From the NCBI GenBank assembly GCA_035325905.1, contig DAOKYY010000089.1, positions 1 to 15,604 of the forward strand: DNA of 15,604 nt. The letters are read 5' to 3'. Positions 7,555 through 14,676 of the stretch are shown in pieces (within the stretch, counting starts at the first letter, position 1; each line of letters opens with the position of its first letter). The translations under genes and the position numbers were made by a program. Origin of the DNA: DYGX01 sp035325905 (GTDB lineage Bacteria > Chloroflexota > Anaerolineae > Aggregatilineales > Aggregatilineaceae). The notes beneath the pieces are model-generated. The model saw only the letters and a list, made by a program, of their open reading frames with translations. It was not told the origin of the DNA and ran no database searches.

Positions 7555-9114
7555 TCATTTCGAAAGGTCACTTAGCCCCCCGGCCGCGAGCCGCTCGCGC
7601 AGCTCACGCTTCAGGATTTTGCCCGCCGCCGAGATCGGCAGCGCGTCGAAAAAGGCAACCGATTTGGGCACCTTGTACCCCGCCAGGTGATCGCGCAGGA
7701 AGGCGAGCAACTCGTCCTGCGTCGCGGCGGCGCCCGGCCTCAGCACCACGCACGCCACGCCGATCTCGCCCCAGCGGTCGTCGGGCACGCCGATCACGGC
7801 GCACTGGTGCACGGCGGGATGGCGATAGAGCGCCTGCTCGATCTCGGTCGGGTAGATGTTCTCGCCGCCGGAGATGAACATGTCCTTTTTGCGATCCACG
7901 ATGAAGAAGTACCACTCGTCGTCGTAGCGCGCCAGGTCCCCGGTGTGGAACCAGCCCTCGTCGTCCAGCACCTCGTCCAGCGCGCCCGGCAGGTTGAAAT
8001 AGCCGGAGCAGATCGAGGGGCCTTTCAGCACCAGCTCGCCGACTGTGTCCGGCGGCAGCGGGCGATTGTGTTCGTCCACCACGCGCGCATCGACAAAGAA
8101 ATTAGGCCGCCCGATGCTGCCCGCCTTGCGGATCGCGTCCTCCGGCGCCAGCGCGAAGATGCCGGGGCCGAACTCGGTCATGCCGAACCCCTGCTTGAAG
8201 CGCACGCCTTTTTCGCGCCCGAACTGCTCGACCAGGGTCACGGGCAGCGGCGCGCCGCCGCTGGTGCAGAAGCGCAGGCTGCTGAGGTCGGCCTCGGCCC
8301 AGTTGGGCGCCTGGGTCAGCATCTGGTACATCGTCGGCACGCCCGCGAAAAAGTCCGCCCGGTACTCCTCGATCAGCGACAGGACAAGTTCCGGGTCGAA
8401 GCGCCGCACCAGGATCGCGGTCCCGCCGACGATCATCAGCGGCGCGGTGTAGACCAGCAGCCCGCCGGTGTGGAACATCGGGAAGACGTTGACGGTCGTG
8501 TCGCCCGGCAGAATGTCGTGAATCACGGTGTTGAGCGTATTCCAGCCGATCATGCGGTGGCTGATCTGCGCGCCTTTGGGCAGGCCGGTCGTGCCGCCGG
8601 TGAAGATCAGCGCGACGATGTCTTCCTCGGTGACTGACTCGGTGACGACCGGCGCCGGATTGCCGGATTGCAGCGCGTCCTCGAAGCGGTGGCTGCCCGG
8701 CGCGCCTTCCCCCTCGATGTGCAGCGTGTGCGTCACGCTCAGGGACTCCGGCAACAGCCGCTCAACCGAGGCGCGGAACTCGTCTGAGAAGATCAACAGC
8801 TTCGGCGTCGTGTCGGCAATGACCTGCGCCAGCTCGCGCCAGTGCATCCGCCAGTTGTAGCACGCCAGGATCGCGCCGAGCTTGCCGCAGGCGTAGAAGG
8901 CGTCCAGAAACTCGACGCCATCATGCGCGATGATGCCGATCCGGTCGCCTTTGGTGACGCCGACCTCGTCGCGCAGCCAGTTGGCGAAACGGTTGGCGCG
9001 CTCGTTCATCTGGCGATAGGTGTAGTGCGGGCGGTCCGCCTTGCCCGCGTCCACGACCGCCAGACGCTCCGGGCTGTAGATCGCGCGCCGCCCTAGCGTG
9101 TCGCCGATGTACAT
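7555..9114 (-). CDS. AMP-dependent acyl-CoA synthetase/ligase 1
   Basis: This ANL-superfamily enzyme should activate a carboxylic acid to its acyl-AMP and then acyl-CoA. It has 519 aa. Motifs: A3 FTGGTTGLPKG (171-181), A4-like FPMFHTGGL (211-219), A5 GFGMTEFGP (309-317), A7 HTGDLA (390-395), hinge/A8 DRKKDMFISGGENIYP (407-422) and the A10 catalytic lysine in PISAAGK (K499). The ATG at 9114 is chosen because GGGAG at 9121-9125 sits 6 bases upstream and MYIGDTLGRRA is a typical family N-terminus; the frame is open 40 codons further, but that stretch overlaps the KAS III gene. It begins one base after the stop of KAS III-like 1, so the two are surely co-transcribed. It closely resembles ligase 2 (shared WAEAD, GGAP and RHPAV blocks). 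The closest functional class is medium/long-chain or aryl acid:CoA ligase; the substrate is unknown. Confidence 0.93.
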   Translation of the reverse strand: MYIGDTLGRRAIYSPERLAVVDAGKADRPHYTYRQMNERANRFANWLRDEVGVTKGDRIGIIAHDGVEFLDAFYACGKLGAILACYNWRMHWRELAQVIADTTPKLLIFSDEFRASVERLLPESLSVTHTLHIEGEGAPGSHRFEDALQSGNPAPVVTESVTEEDIVALIFTGGTTGLPKGAQISHRMIGWNTLNTVIHDILPGDTTVNVFPMFHTGGLLVYTAPLMIVGGTAILVRRFDPELVLSLIEEYRADFFAGVPTMYQMLTQAPNWAEADLSSLRFCTSGGAPLPVTLVEQFGREKGVRFKQGFGMTEFGPGIFALAPEDAIRKAGSIGRPNFFVDARVVDEHNRPLPPDTVGELVLKGPSICSGYFNLPGALDEVLDDEGWFHTGDLARYDDEWYFFIVDRKKDMFISGGENIYPTEIEQALYRHPAVHQCAVIGVPDDRWGEIGVACVVLRPGAAATQDELLAFLRDHLAGYKVPKSVAFFDALPISAAGKILKRELRERLAAGGLSDLSK

Positions 9115-9115
9115 C

Positions 9116-10114
9116 TCAATCTCCCTCAGCCGTCCATTCGAACGCGGCGGCGGCCATCGTGTAGCCCGCGCCGCTCGCGCAGAACACGACCAGATCGCCG
9201 GGCTGCGGCCCGATGCCCTGCGTGATGGCGTCATCCAGCGCCAGCGGCACGCACGCCGAGCCGGTGTAGCCCCACTTGTCCATCGTCGTGTGCGTCCGCT
9301 CGCGCGGCAGGCCCAGGTCGTCCATCACGGCTTCAATCGTGCGCAGGTTCAGCTGCGTGAAGTAAATCTTGTCGATGTCGCTCACCGCGCGCCCGATCTT
9401 GCGCATCAGGTCGCGCACCAGCGGCGGCCAGCCCTCGTTGTTGGTCTGCGGCGGAAACCGCTTGCGAATCTCAAGCACCTGCGGGCGCGTGCCCTCGCCG
9501 CCGGTCGGCTCGACCGTCCCACCGATGAAGACGCCCATATAATCGTGAAACGCGCCGTCCGACTTGATGTTCGCGCTGAGGAAGCCGGGCCGATCCCCCG
9601 CGCCGAGCACGATCGCGCCCGCGCCGTCGCCGAAGAGCGTCGCGGTTTTCTTGTGCCGCCAATCGACGTAGCGCGTCATGCCATACGCGCCGACGACCAG
9701 CACATGCTCGTAAGCCGGGTCGGTCGCGATGTAGCGGCTGGCGATGTCCACGCCGACGACCCACGCCGAGCACGCGCAATTCACGTCGAAGGTGCCCGCG
9801 TTGGCCGCGCCGAGCTTGTATTGCACGACCGACGCCGTGCCCGGCGAGACGTAATCGGGCGTATCGGTCGCGACTACGATCAGATCGAGCGCCTCCGGCG
9901 GCAGCTTGGCGCGCTCCAACGCCTGGCGCGCGGCGTTCACCGCCAGGTCGGACGTGACCTCGTCGGGGCCGATCAGGCGGCGCTCGCGGATGCCGACGTT
10001 GTCGATCAGCCATTGGTTCACCGGCTCGCCCAGGATCGCCTCGATCTCGGCGTTGGTGCGGACTGTCGCGGGCAGGTAGCGCCCGGTGCTGACGATCTGC
10101 GCGAAGCGTGCCAT
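9116..10114 (-). CDS. KAS III-like condensing enzyme 1 (Cys only; His and Asn replaced)
   Basis: This thiolase-fold protein of the FabH/3-oxoacyl-ACP synthase III family has 332 aa, a normal length. The N-terminal half matches FabH well (GRYLPATVRTNAEIE, GIRERR, LIVVATDTPDYVSPGTA), and the nucleophilic Cys lies in DVNCACSAW (C115). FGDGAGAIVL (161-170) is intact. The FabH segment PHQAN, carrying the catalytic His, reads FTQLN here, so T253 replaces His. The Asn of GNTS reads GYTG, so Y283 replaces Asn. The flanking segments align without gaps, so this looks like a subfamily variant rather than decay. It may act as an acyltransferase or as a partner of the second KAS III protein rather than as a decarboxylating malonyl-ACP condensing enzyme. 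The ATG at 10114 has AGGAG at 10127-10131 (12 bases away) and sits 7 bp after the hydrolase stop. Fold is certain; reaction is not. Confidence 0.9.
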   Translation of the reverse strand: MARFAQIVSTGRYLPATVRTNAEIEAILGEPVNQWLIDNVGIRERRLIGPDEVTSDLAVNAARQALERAKLPPEALDLIVVATDTPDYVSPGTASVVQYKLGAANAGTFDVNCACSAWVVGVDIASRYIATDPAYEHVLVVGAYGMTRYVDWRHKKTATLFGDGAGAIVLGAGDRPGFLSANIKSDGAFHDYMGVFIGGTVEPTGGEGTRPQVLEIRKRFPPQTNNEGWPPLVRDLMRKIGRAVSDIDKIYFTQLNLRTIEAVMDDLGLPRERTHTTMDKWGYTGSACVPLALDDAITQGIGPQPGDLVVFCASGAGYTMAAAAFEWTAEGD

Positions 10115-10121
10115 GACCGCG

Positions 10122-10907
10122 CTACGCTCCTGCCCGCGCCAGGTGATCGCGCAGCAGCGCGACCCATTCATCCGGCGTCTCGACGTTGGGCGAATGGCTG
10201 GCGCCGGGGATCTCGACGTACCTCGCGCCGGGCAGACGATCAAGAATCTTATGGCAGACAGCCTGGGTCGAGAGGTACTGGTCCTGCGCGCCGCGCACGA
10301 TCTGCGTCGGGATGCCCGCCAGCTCGTGCAGCCGGTCGGCGACCGCCCAGTCTTTCAGCGCCGCCGGGCCGCGCACGCTGGCCTCGTCGCGCTGCTTGAG
10401 GCTGGCCGCCTCCAGCCGCTGCCACTGGTCATCGACCGGGTGCAGCATGGCGACGCCGCGCAGCGCCAGCTTGAGCAGGTCCTTGTTCTCGACCATCTGG
10501 CGGATGCGCTCCGGGTCGGCCAGCTCCGCCGGCATATCGCCCGCAACCCAGCCGGGATTGAGCAGCGTCAGGCTTTTGACCGAGCCTGGCTGATCGAGCG
10601 CGATTTGCAGCGCGACGTTCGCGCCCAGCGAGTGCCCGACCAGGTGCGCCGGGCTGATCCCCAGGTGCTTCAGCAGGCCGCGCACGTCGTCCGCCAGCAT
10701 CTCGACCGTCCACTCGGCGGACGGCCCCTCGGTGTCGCCGCGCCCGCGCAGGTCCGGCGCGATCAGGTGATAGCCGTCGCCCAGGCGCGCCAGGGTTGGC
10801 TCCCACCACACGCTGCTGGACGTGTTGCCGTGAATGAGCACGACCGGCTCGCCCCGGCCCTGCTCCAGATAGTGCATGTTCAGATCACCCACGCGGGCGG
10901 TTGGCAT
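10122..10907 (-). CDS. Alpha/beta-fold serine hydrolase
   Basis: This is an alpha/beta hydrolase of 261 aa. The oxyanion strand is VVLIHGNTSS (22-31), the nucleophile elbow GHSLG (91-95, S93), the acid D209 in GAQDQ and the general base H238 in GASHSP, so the Ser-Asp-His triad is complete. A lid of about 60 residues (120-180) lies between strands 6 and 7. No signal peptide is present. The start has GGAGA about 8 bases upstream. It sits between acyl-CoA ligase 2 (23 bp gap) and KAS III-like 1 (7 bp gap), so it probably acts in the same pathway as a thioesterase, C-C bond hydrolase or lactonase on a condensation product. The Ser nucleophile separates it from OleB, which uses Asp. Other possibilities are an esterase or a BioH-like proofreading thioesterase. 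Confidence 0.9.
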   Translation of the reverse strand: MPTARVGDLNMHYLEQGRGEPVVLIHGNTSSSVWWEPTLARLGDGYHLIAPDLRGRGDTEGPSAEWTVEMLADDVRGLLKHLGISPAHLVGHSLGANVALQIALDQPGSVKSLTLLNPGWVAGDMPAELADPERIRQMVENKDLLKLALRGVAMLHPVDDQWQRLEAASLKQRDEASVRGPAALKDWAVADRLHELAGIPTQIVRGAQDQYLSTQAVCHKILDRLPGARYVEIPGASHSPNVETPDEWVALLRDHLARAGA

Positions 10908-10930
10908 CCTGAATCTCTCCTCGCGCTTGG

Positions 10931-12472
10931 TTACTCTTGCCCGTAGCGCTCGACCAGCGCCTTCTTGTCAATCTTGCCCGCGCCGGTCTTCGGCAGCGCG
11001 TCCACGAACACGACCGACTTCGGGACCTTGTAGCGCGCCAGGCGCTCGCGCAGGAAGGCGATCAGCCCGGCCTCGTCGAGCGGCTGCCCCGGCTCGCGCA
11101 CCACAATCGCGCGCCCAACCTCGCCCCACAGCGGGTCCGGCACGCCGATCAGCGCCGCTTCCCGGACCGCCGGGTGCCGGTACAGCACGCTCTCGACCTC
11201 GGCGGGATACACGTTCTCGCCGCCGGAGATAATCATATCTTTGAGCCGCCCGACTATCGTATAGTAGCCCTCTTCGTCGCGCACGGCGAGATCGCCGGTG
11301 TGCAGCCACCCGTCGCGGATCGCCTCGGCGGTCGCCTCCGGGTTATTCCAGTAGCCGGGCGTGACGTGCGGCCCCCGAATCAGCAGCTCGCCCGGCTCGC
11401 CAGGGGCGCACTCTGCCCCGTCCTCGCGGATCACGCGCACATCCACATGCATCAGCGGGAAGCCGACGGCCCCCGGCTTGCGGCGCACGTCCGCCTGCGG
11501 CAGCCAGAAGGTGTTCGGCCCGGCTTCGGTCAGCCCGTAGCCGGTCTTGAAATCGACGCCTTTGTCCCAGAACCGCTCGAAGACTGGCATCGGGCACGGC
11601 GCGCCGCCGTTGATCACCAGTTTCAGCCGCGAGAAATCCGCCTCCGCCCAGCGCGGGTGCTGCTGCAAGACGATCCACATCGTCGGCACGCCGAAATAGA
11701 GCGTCACCCCGCCCTCAGCCACCAGATCGAAGACCTGATCGGGGTCGAACCCGGCGCACAGAATGCTCGTCCCGCCGCAATGGACCAGCGGCAGGGTGAA
11801 GACGTTCAGCCCACCGGTGTGGAACAGCGGCGCGTTGAGAATCGTGACGTCGTGGTAGTCTAGCTGCCACGACATGACGGTGTTGACGCTGTTCCAGGTC
11901 ATGTTGCCGTGCGACAGAATCGCGCCTTTGGGCAAGCCGGTCGTCCCGCCGGTGTAGCAGATCACCCAGGGCGCGTCCCAATTCAGTTCCGGGCGCGGCG
12001 CGGATAGCTCGGCGGGGTAGGCGTCGCGCTCGCGAAAGGGCCGGTCAGCGGGATCGGCCCGCTCGTCCAGCGCGATCCAGTGGCGCACGTTCGGCACCCG
12101 GTCGCGCAGCCGGTTGACGCTTTCGACAAACTCGCCGGAGTAGATCAGCGCGACCGGCGCGGCGTCGCGCAGCAGCGCCTGCAATTCGCCGGCAGCCAGC
12201 CGCCAGTTGAGGTTTTGCAGCACCGCGCCGATCTTGCCGCACGCCATCCACACGTCGAGATAGTCCATGCTGTTCGTCGCGTAGACGGCGACGCGATCGC
12301 CCGTCTCGACGCCCAGCGCGCGCAGATAGTTGGCGGTCCGGTTGGCTTGCGTGTTCCACGCGGCGTAGGTCACGTCGCGCCCGGTGATCGTGTCGCGGAT
12401 CGCGATCTTGTCCGGCGAGAGCTGCGCGCGGCGCTGCAAAAAATCCGTGATGTAAATCGACTTTTGTTTCAT
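10931..12472 (-). CDS. AMP-dependent acyl-CoA synthetase/ligase 2
   Basis: This is a second ANL-superfamily acid:CoA ligase, 513 aa. Motifs: A3 YTGGTTGLPKG (173-183), APLFHTGGL (214-222), A5 GYGLTEAGP (311-319), A7 HTGDLA (391-396), hinge/A8 GRLKDMIISGGENVYP (408-423) and the A10 lysine in PKTGAGK (K500). All catalytic positions are intact. It appears to be the first gene of the four-gene block that continues through the hydrolase, KAS III-like 1 and ligase 1. Only a weak GGGCGA precedes its ATG, and no strong promoter could be recognised in the gap upstream. Similarity to ligase 1 along the whole length suggests an old duplication with split substrate use, for example one ligase per acyl partner of a condensation. 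Substrate unknown. Confidence 0.93.
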   Translation of the reverse strand: MKQKSIYITDFLQRRAQLSPDKIAIRDTITGRDVTYAAWNTQANRTANYLRALGVETGDRVAVYATNSMDYLDVWMACGKIGAVLQNLNWRLAAGELQALLRDAAPVALIYSGEFVESVNRLRDRVPNVRHWIALDERADPADRPFRERDAYPAELSAPRPELNWDAPWVICYTGGTTGLPKGAILSHGNMTWNSVNTVMSWQLDYHDVTILNAPLFHTGGLNVFTLPLVHCGGTSILCAGFDPDQVFDLVAEGGVTLYFGVPTMWIVLQQHPRWAEADFSRLKLVINGGAPCPMPVFERFWDKGVDFKTGYGLTEAGPNTFWLPQADVRRKPGAVGFPLMHVDVRVIREDGAECAPGEPGELLIRGPHVTPGYWNNPEATAEAIRDGWLHTGDLAVRDEEGYYTIVGRLKDMIISGGENVYPAEVESVLYRHPAVREAALIGVPDPLWGEVGRAIVVREPGQPLDEAGLIAFLRERLARYKVPKSVVFVDALPKTGAGKIDKKALVERYGQE

Positions 12473-12627
12473 CGGTCGCCCAACGGCGAGAATAATCGAG
12501 CCAACAAGTCTTGATGCGTGTCTGGAACCTCACCTCAAACAGAGCCAGGTGAAGGCATGAAACTCGTTCTAGAGCGCGTTACGCCCTGCGCGATAGCAAA
12601 CCCGAACCGCCGGTCTTGAGTTCTCTC

Positions 12628-12700
12628 GTAGGGGCGCAGCTTGCTGCGTCCGCTGCGAGAAAACACCGAACACCACGGGTGGAGCAAGCTCCGCCCCTAC
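12628..12700. repeat. 73-bp double-hairpin palindromic repeat
   Basis: Two arms, GTAGGGGCGCAGCTTGCTGC at 12628-12647 (extending to 12651) and its near-complement ending GCTCCGCCCCTAC at 12700, form an imperfect inverted repeat with about 20 of 24 positions matching. Each arm is also a hairpin of its own: CGCAGC-TT-GCTGCG (12635-12648) and GGAGC-AA-GCTCC (12681-12692). Both extend outwards through a G-T wobble pair to 9 bp. It lies in the 280-bp gap between the dehydrogenase gene and acyl-CoA ligase 2. The rest of that gap shows no gene, terminator T-run or clear promoter. It is most likely a dispersed REP-like element. Confidence 0.75.
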
Positions 12701-12752
12701 ACCAGCAGCCGGGTTCCTGGCGTGGCCCGGCGTGCGACGTTCATCACAGGCG

Positions 12753-13499
12753 CTAGATCACCAGGCCGCCATCGACGCTGAGCACCACGCCGTTGACGAA
12801 TGACGCTTCTTCCGACGCCAGGAACAGGTACGCGGCGGCGATGTCTTCCGGCGTGCCCAGGCGGCGCACCGGCGTGCGCTCAATCATCCCATCGATCACC
12901 TTCTCCGGCACGGTCTTGATCATGTCGGTGGCGATAAAGCCCGGCGCGACCGCGTTGGCGGTGATGCCCTTCGGCCCCAGCTCGCGCGCCCAGACGCGGG
13001 TCATGCCAATGACTCCGGCCTTCGTCGCCACGTAGTTGGTTTGTCCGAAGTTACCGTACAACCCCACGACCGAGGCGGTGCTGATGATCCGGCCGTAGCC
13101 GCGCTCGATCATCGGCCCGGCGACGGCCTGCGCCATGTTGAACGCGCCCTTCAAGTTCACGTCGATCACGCGGTCGAAGTCTTCTTCGGTCATCTTGATC
13201 AGGCGCGCGTCACGCGTGATCCCGGCGTTGTTGCCCAAGATGTCGATCTGGCCGTAGGCGCTCAGCGCGCGCTCCACCAGCGCGCCGACCTGGTCGCGCT
13301 TCGTCACGTCGCAGACGACGGCCAGCGCCTCGCCCTCAGCGGCCTTGATCTCGCTCGCCACCGCGCTCGCGGTCGCCTCGGCCACGTCCACGACGACAAC
13401 CTTCGCGCCTTCGTCCGCAAAGCGCAGCGCGATCGCGCGCCCGATGCCCTGCCCCGCGCCGGTGATCAGCGCCACGCGGCCTTCCAAACGCTTGCCCAT
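12753..13499 (-). CDS. FabG-like short-chain dehydrogenase/reductase, NAD(H)-type
   Basis: This is a classical SDR of 248 aa, of the 3-oxoacyl-ACP/acetoacetyl-CoA reductase type. The nucleotide motif is TGAGQGIG (13-20), NNAG lies at 90-93, and the catalytic tetrad is N115, S143, Y156 and K160 (YVATK). The GFIATDM segment (187-193) and the C-terminal SVDGGLVI are typical of FabG. The residue ending beta-strand 2 is Asp38 (VVVVDVAE), which normally selects NAD(H) over NADP(H). This suggests either a hydroxyacyl dehydrogenase working oxidatively or an NADH-linked ketoreductase. The ATG at 13499 has GGGAGAGG 6 bases upstream; the longer reading from 13532 would run through that ribosome site. 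It follows KAS III-like 2 by 43 bp and is probably co-transcribed with it, working on its beta-keto product. Confidence 0.93.
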   Translation of the reverse strand: MGKRLEGRVALITGAGQGIGRAIALRFADEGAKVVVVDVAEATASAVASEIKAAEGEALAVVCDVTKRDQVGALVERALSAYGQIDILGNNAGITRDARLIKMTEEDFDRVIDVNLKGAFNMAQAVAGPMIERGYGRIISTASVVGLYGNFGQTNYVATKAGVIGMTRVWARELGPKGITANAVAPGFIATDMIKTVPEKVIDGMIERTPVRRLGTPEDIAAAYLFLASEEASFVNGVVLSVDGGLVI

Positions 13500-13542
13500 G
13501 CCAGACCTCTCCCTCAGAGTGATGTCGCGCACCGCGCGGCGC

Positions 13543-14574
13543 CTAGCCCCAGCGAAGGGCGCTCGCGCTCCAGGTGTAGCCCGTTCCCGCTCCAGCCAGC
13601 ACGATCAAATCGCCAGGCTGGATTTTGCCCTGCTCCAGGCCCAGCGAGAGCGCCAGCGCCTGGTCCACGCTTTGAATGTGACCGTAATGCTCCAGGTAAA
13701 CCGACTGCTCCGGCGTCAGCCCGACCGCGCTCAGAATCTCCTGGTAGAAGCTGCGCTTCATGTGGGTGATGCCGAGAAAGCGCAGGTCGCCCAGGCGGTA
13801 GCCGCTCTCGGTCACGGCCTCGGTGATAACCTCGACGAAGCGGCTCAGCGAGACTTCGCCCAGGCGCTCGGCCATGTAGTCGGCGTTGTGCACGTCCAGC
13901 CTCCCGTGCAGCGTGCCCATCTCGCCGGGCAGCAGCGCGACGCCTTCGGCGGCGGGCGTCATGATCACGGTGTCGGCCAGCGAGCCGTCGGTCCGCACCG
14001 CCGACTCCAGCACCTCGTTGCGGGCCTGCCCGCGCCGGAAGATCAGCGCGCCCGCGCCCGCGCCGAAGTTGAACATGAAGCGTGTGCGCATATTGCCGAA
14101 ATCGATCAGGTCGTTCTCGCGGCTGGCGCTGACGAGCAGCACGTGCTTCAGGCGGCGGTCGAGGCGCATCATATTGCGCACGGCCTGAAACGCAATCGGC
14201 GCCCCGGCGCACAGCGCGTACATCTCGAAGGCGTAGGCGTTCGTCGCGCCGATCAGGCTCTGAATCTTCGACGCGGCGGACCAGACGATGTGGTCTTTAT
14301 ACTCGCTGCCGTGATAGACGACGAGGTCGAGGTCGGCGGCGGATAGCTCCGCGCCGGCCAGAGCGCGCTCGGCGGCGCGGGCGGACATGGCGGTGATGGT
14401 GTCATCCGGCCCGGCCAGGTGCACCTGCTGGATGCCCATCTTGTCGCGCACGACGAACTCCGGCAGCCCGGCGCGCGCCGCGATCTCCTCGCCGGTGAGC
14501 ACCCGGTCAGGGATGTAGAGGCCAATACCGGCAACGCCGATCGGGGGGAGCGCAGTCAATGCCATGAACGCCAT
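13543..14574 (-). CDS. KAS III-like condensing enzyme 2 (Cys-His with His in place of Asn)
   Basis: This is a second thiolase-fold protein of the KAS III/OleA/HMG-CoA-synthase-like group, 343 aa and clearly divergent from KAS III-like 1. The N-terminal GIGLYIPDRVLTGEEIA and the C-terminal GAGTGYTWSASALRWG are family landmarks. The nucleophile is C122 in ALCAGAP, and the loop that holds His in FabH reads GITHMKRSF, keeping H271. The Asn segment (HGNTS in FabH) reads HYGHIQSVD, so H299 replaces Asn. A Cys-His pair without the Asn is known from PqsC. Start choice is open: ATG 14574, or the ATG at 14565, which has GGATGG 5 bases upstream. It is the first gene of the KAS-dehydrogenase pair and is preceded by short direct repeats. 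Probable role: joining two acyl-CoA-derived chains; primer and extender are unknown. Confidence 0.88.
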   Translation of the reverse strand: MAFMALTALPPIGVAGIGLYIPDRVLTGEEIAARAGLPEFVVRDKMGIQQVHLAGPDDTITAMSARAAERALAGAELSAADLDLVVYHGSEYKDHIVWSAASKIQSLIGATNAYAFEMYALCAGAPIAFQAVRNMMRLDRRLKHVLLVSASRENDLIDFGNMRTRFMFNFGAGAGALIFRRGQARNEVLESAVRTDGSLADTVIMTPAAEGVALLPGEMGTLHGRLDVHNADYMAERLGEVSLSRFVEVITEAVTESGYRLGDLRFLGITHMKRSFYQEILSAVGLTPEQSVYLEHYGHIQSVDQALALSLGLEQGKIQPGDLIVLAGAGTGYTWSASALRWG

Positions 14575-14582
14575 CCAAAAAA

Positions 14583-14603
14583 CAACACGCGAAGCAACAC
14601 GCG
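14583..14603. repeat. Direct repeat CAACACGCG x2 upstream of KAS III-like 2
   Basis: CAACACGCG occurs at 14583-14591 and again at 14595-14603, a 12-base period, only 8 bases upstream of the condensing-enzyme ATG. On the - strand the pair reads CGCGTGTTG twice. Being in the leader, it could be a regulator site or an RNA element affecting translation. No protein is assigned. Confidence 0.4.
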
Positions 14604-14640
14604 CAAAAGAAACACTCTCGCACGCTCTCAGCCTAGCGCG

Positions 14641-14662
14641 CGCCAGTTACGCGCGAGTTACG
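14641..14662. repeat. Tandem 11-bp repeat, possible operator
   Basis: CGCCAGTTACG (14641-14651) is followed without a gap by CGCGAGTTACG (14652-14662), identical at 10 of 11 positions. An 11-bp period puts both copies on about the same face of the helix. It lies 67-88 bp upstream of KAS III-like 2, where a promoter or operator is expected, and just past the terminator of the preceding gene. No regulator gene is present in the window. Confidence 0.4.
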
Positions 14663-14676
14663 TGGGACAGAAACCG

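Noticed and set aside
9115..9234. N-terminal extension of acyl-CoA ligase 1 by 40 residues
   Set aside because: The extra stretch overlaps the KAS III gene, has shadow-like composition, and the ATG at 9114 has a GGGAG site 6 bases upstream.
9116..10114. Housekeeping FabH for fatty-acid initiation
   Set aside because: The catalytic His and Asn are replaced, and no fabD, acpP or fabF lies nearby.
10115..10243. N-terminal extension of KAS III-like 1 by 43 residues
   Set aside because: It lies within the hydrolase coding region. MARFAQIVSTGRYLP matches the usual FabH start at 10114.
9098..10399. 433-aa + strand reading frame, and a similar one at 14419-15525
   Set aside because: Both lie antisense to well-supported genes (KAS III-like 1/hydrolase and YwiC-like) and show repetitive Arg/Gln/His content.
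9116..14574. Assignment as a true OleABCD olefin cluster
   Set aside because: The hydrolase uses Ser not Asp, the SDR is a classical FabG type, and the condensing enzymes have altered His/Asn positions. The likeness is at enzyme-class level only.
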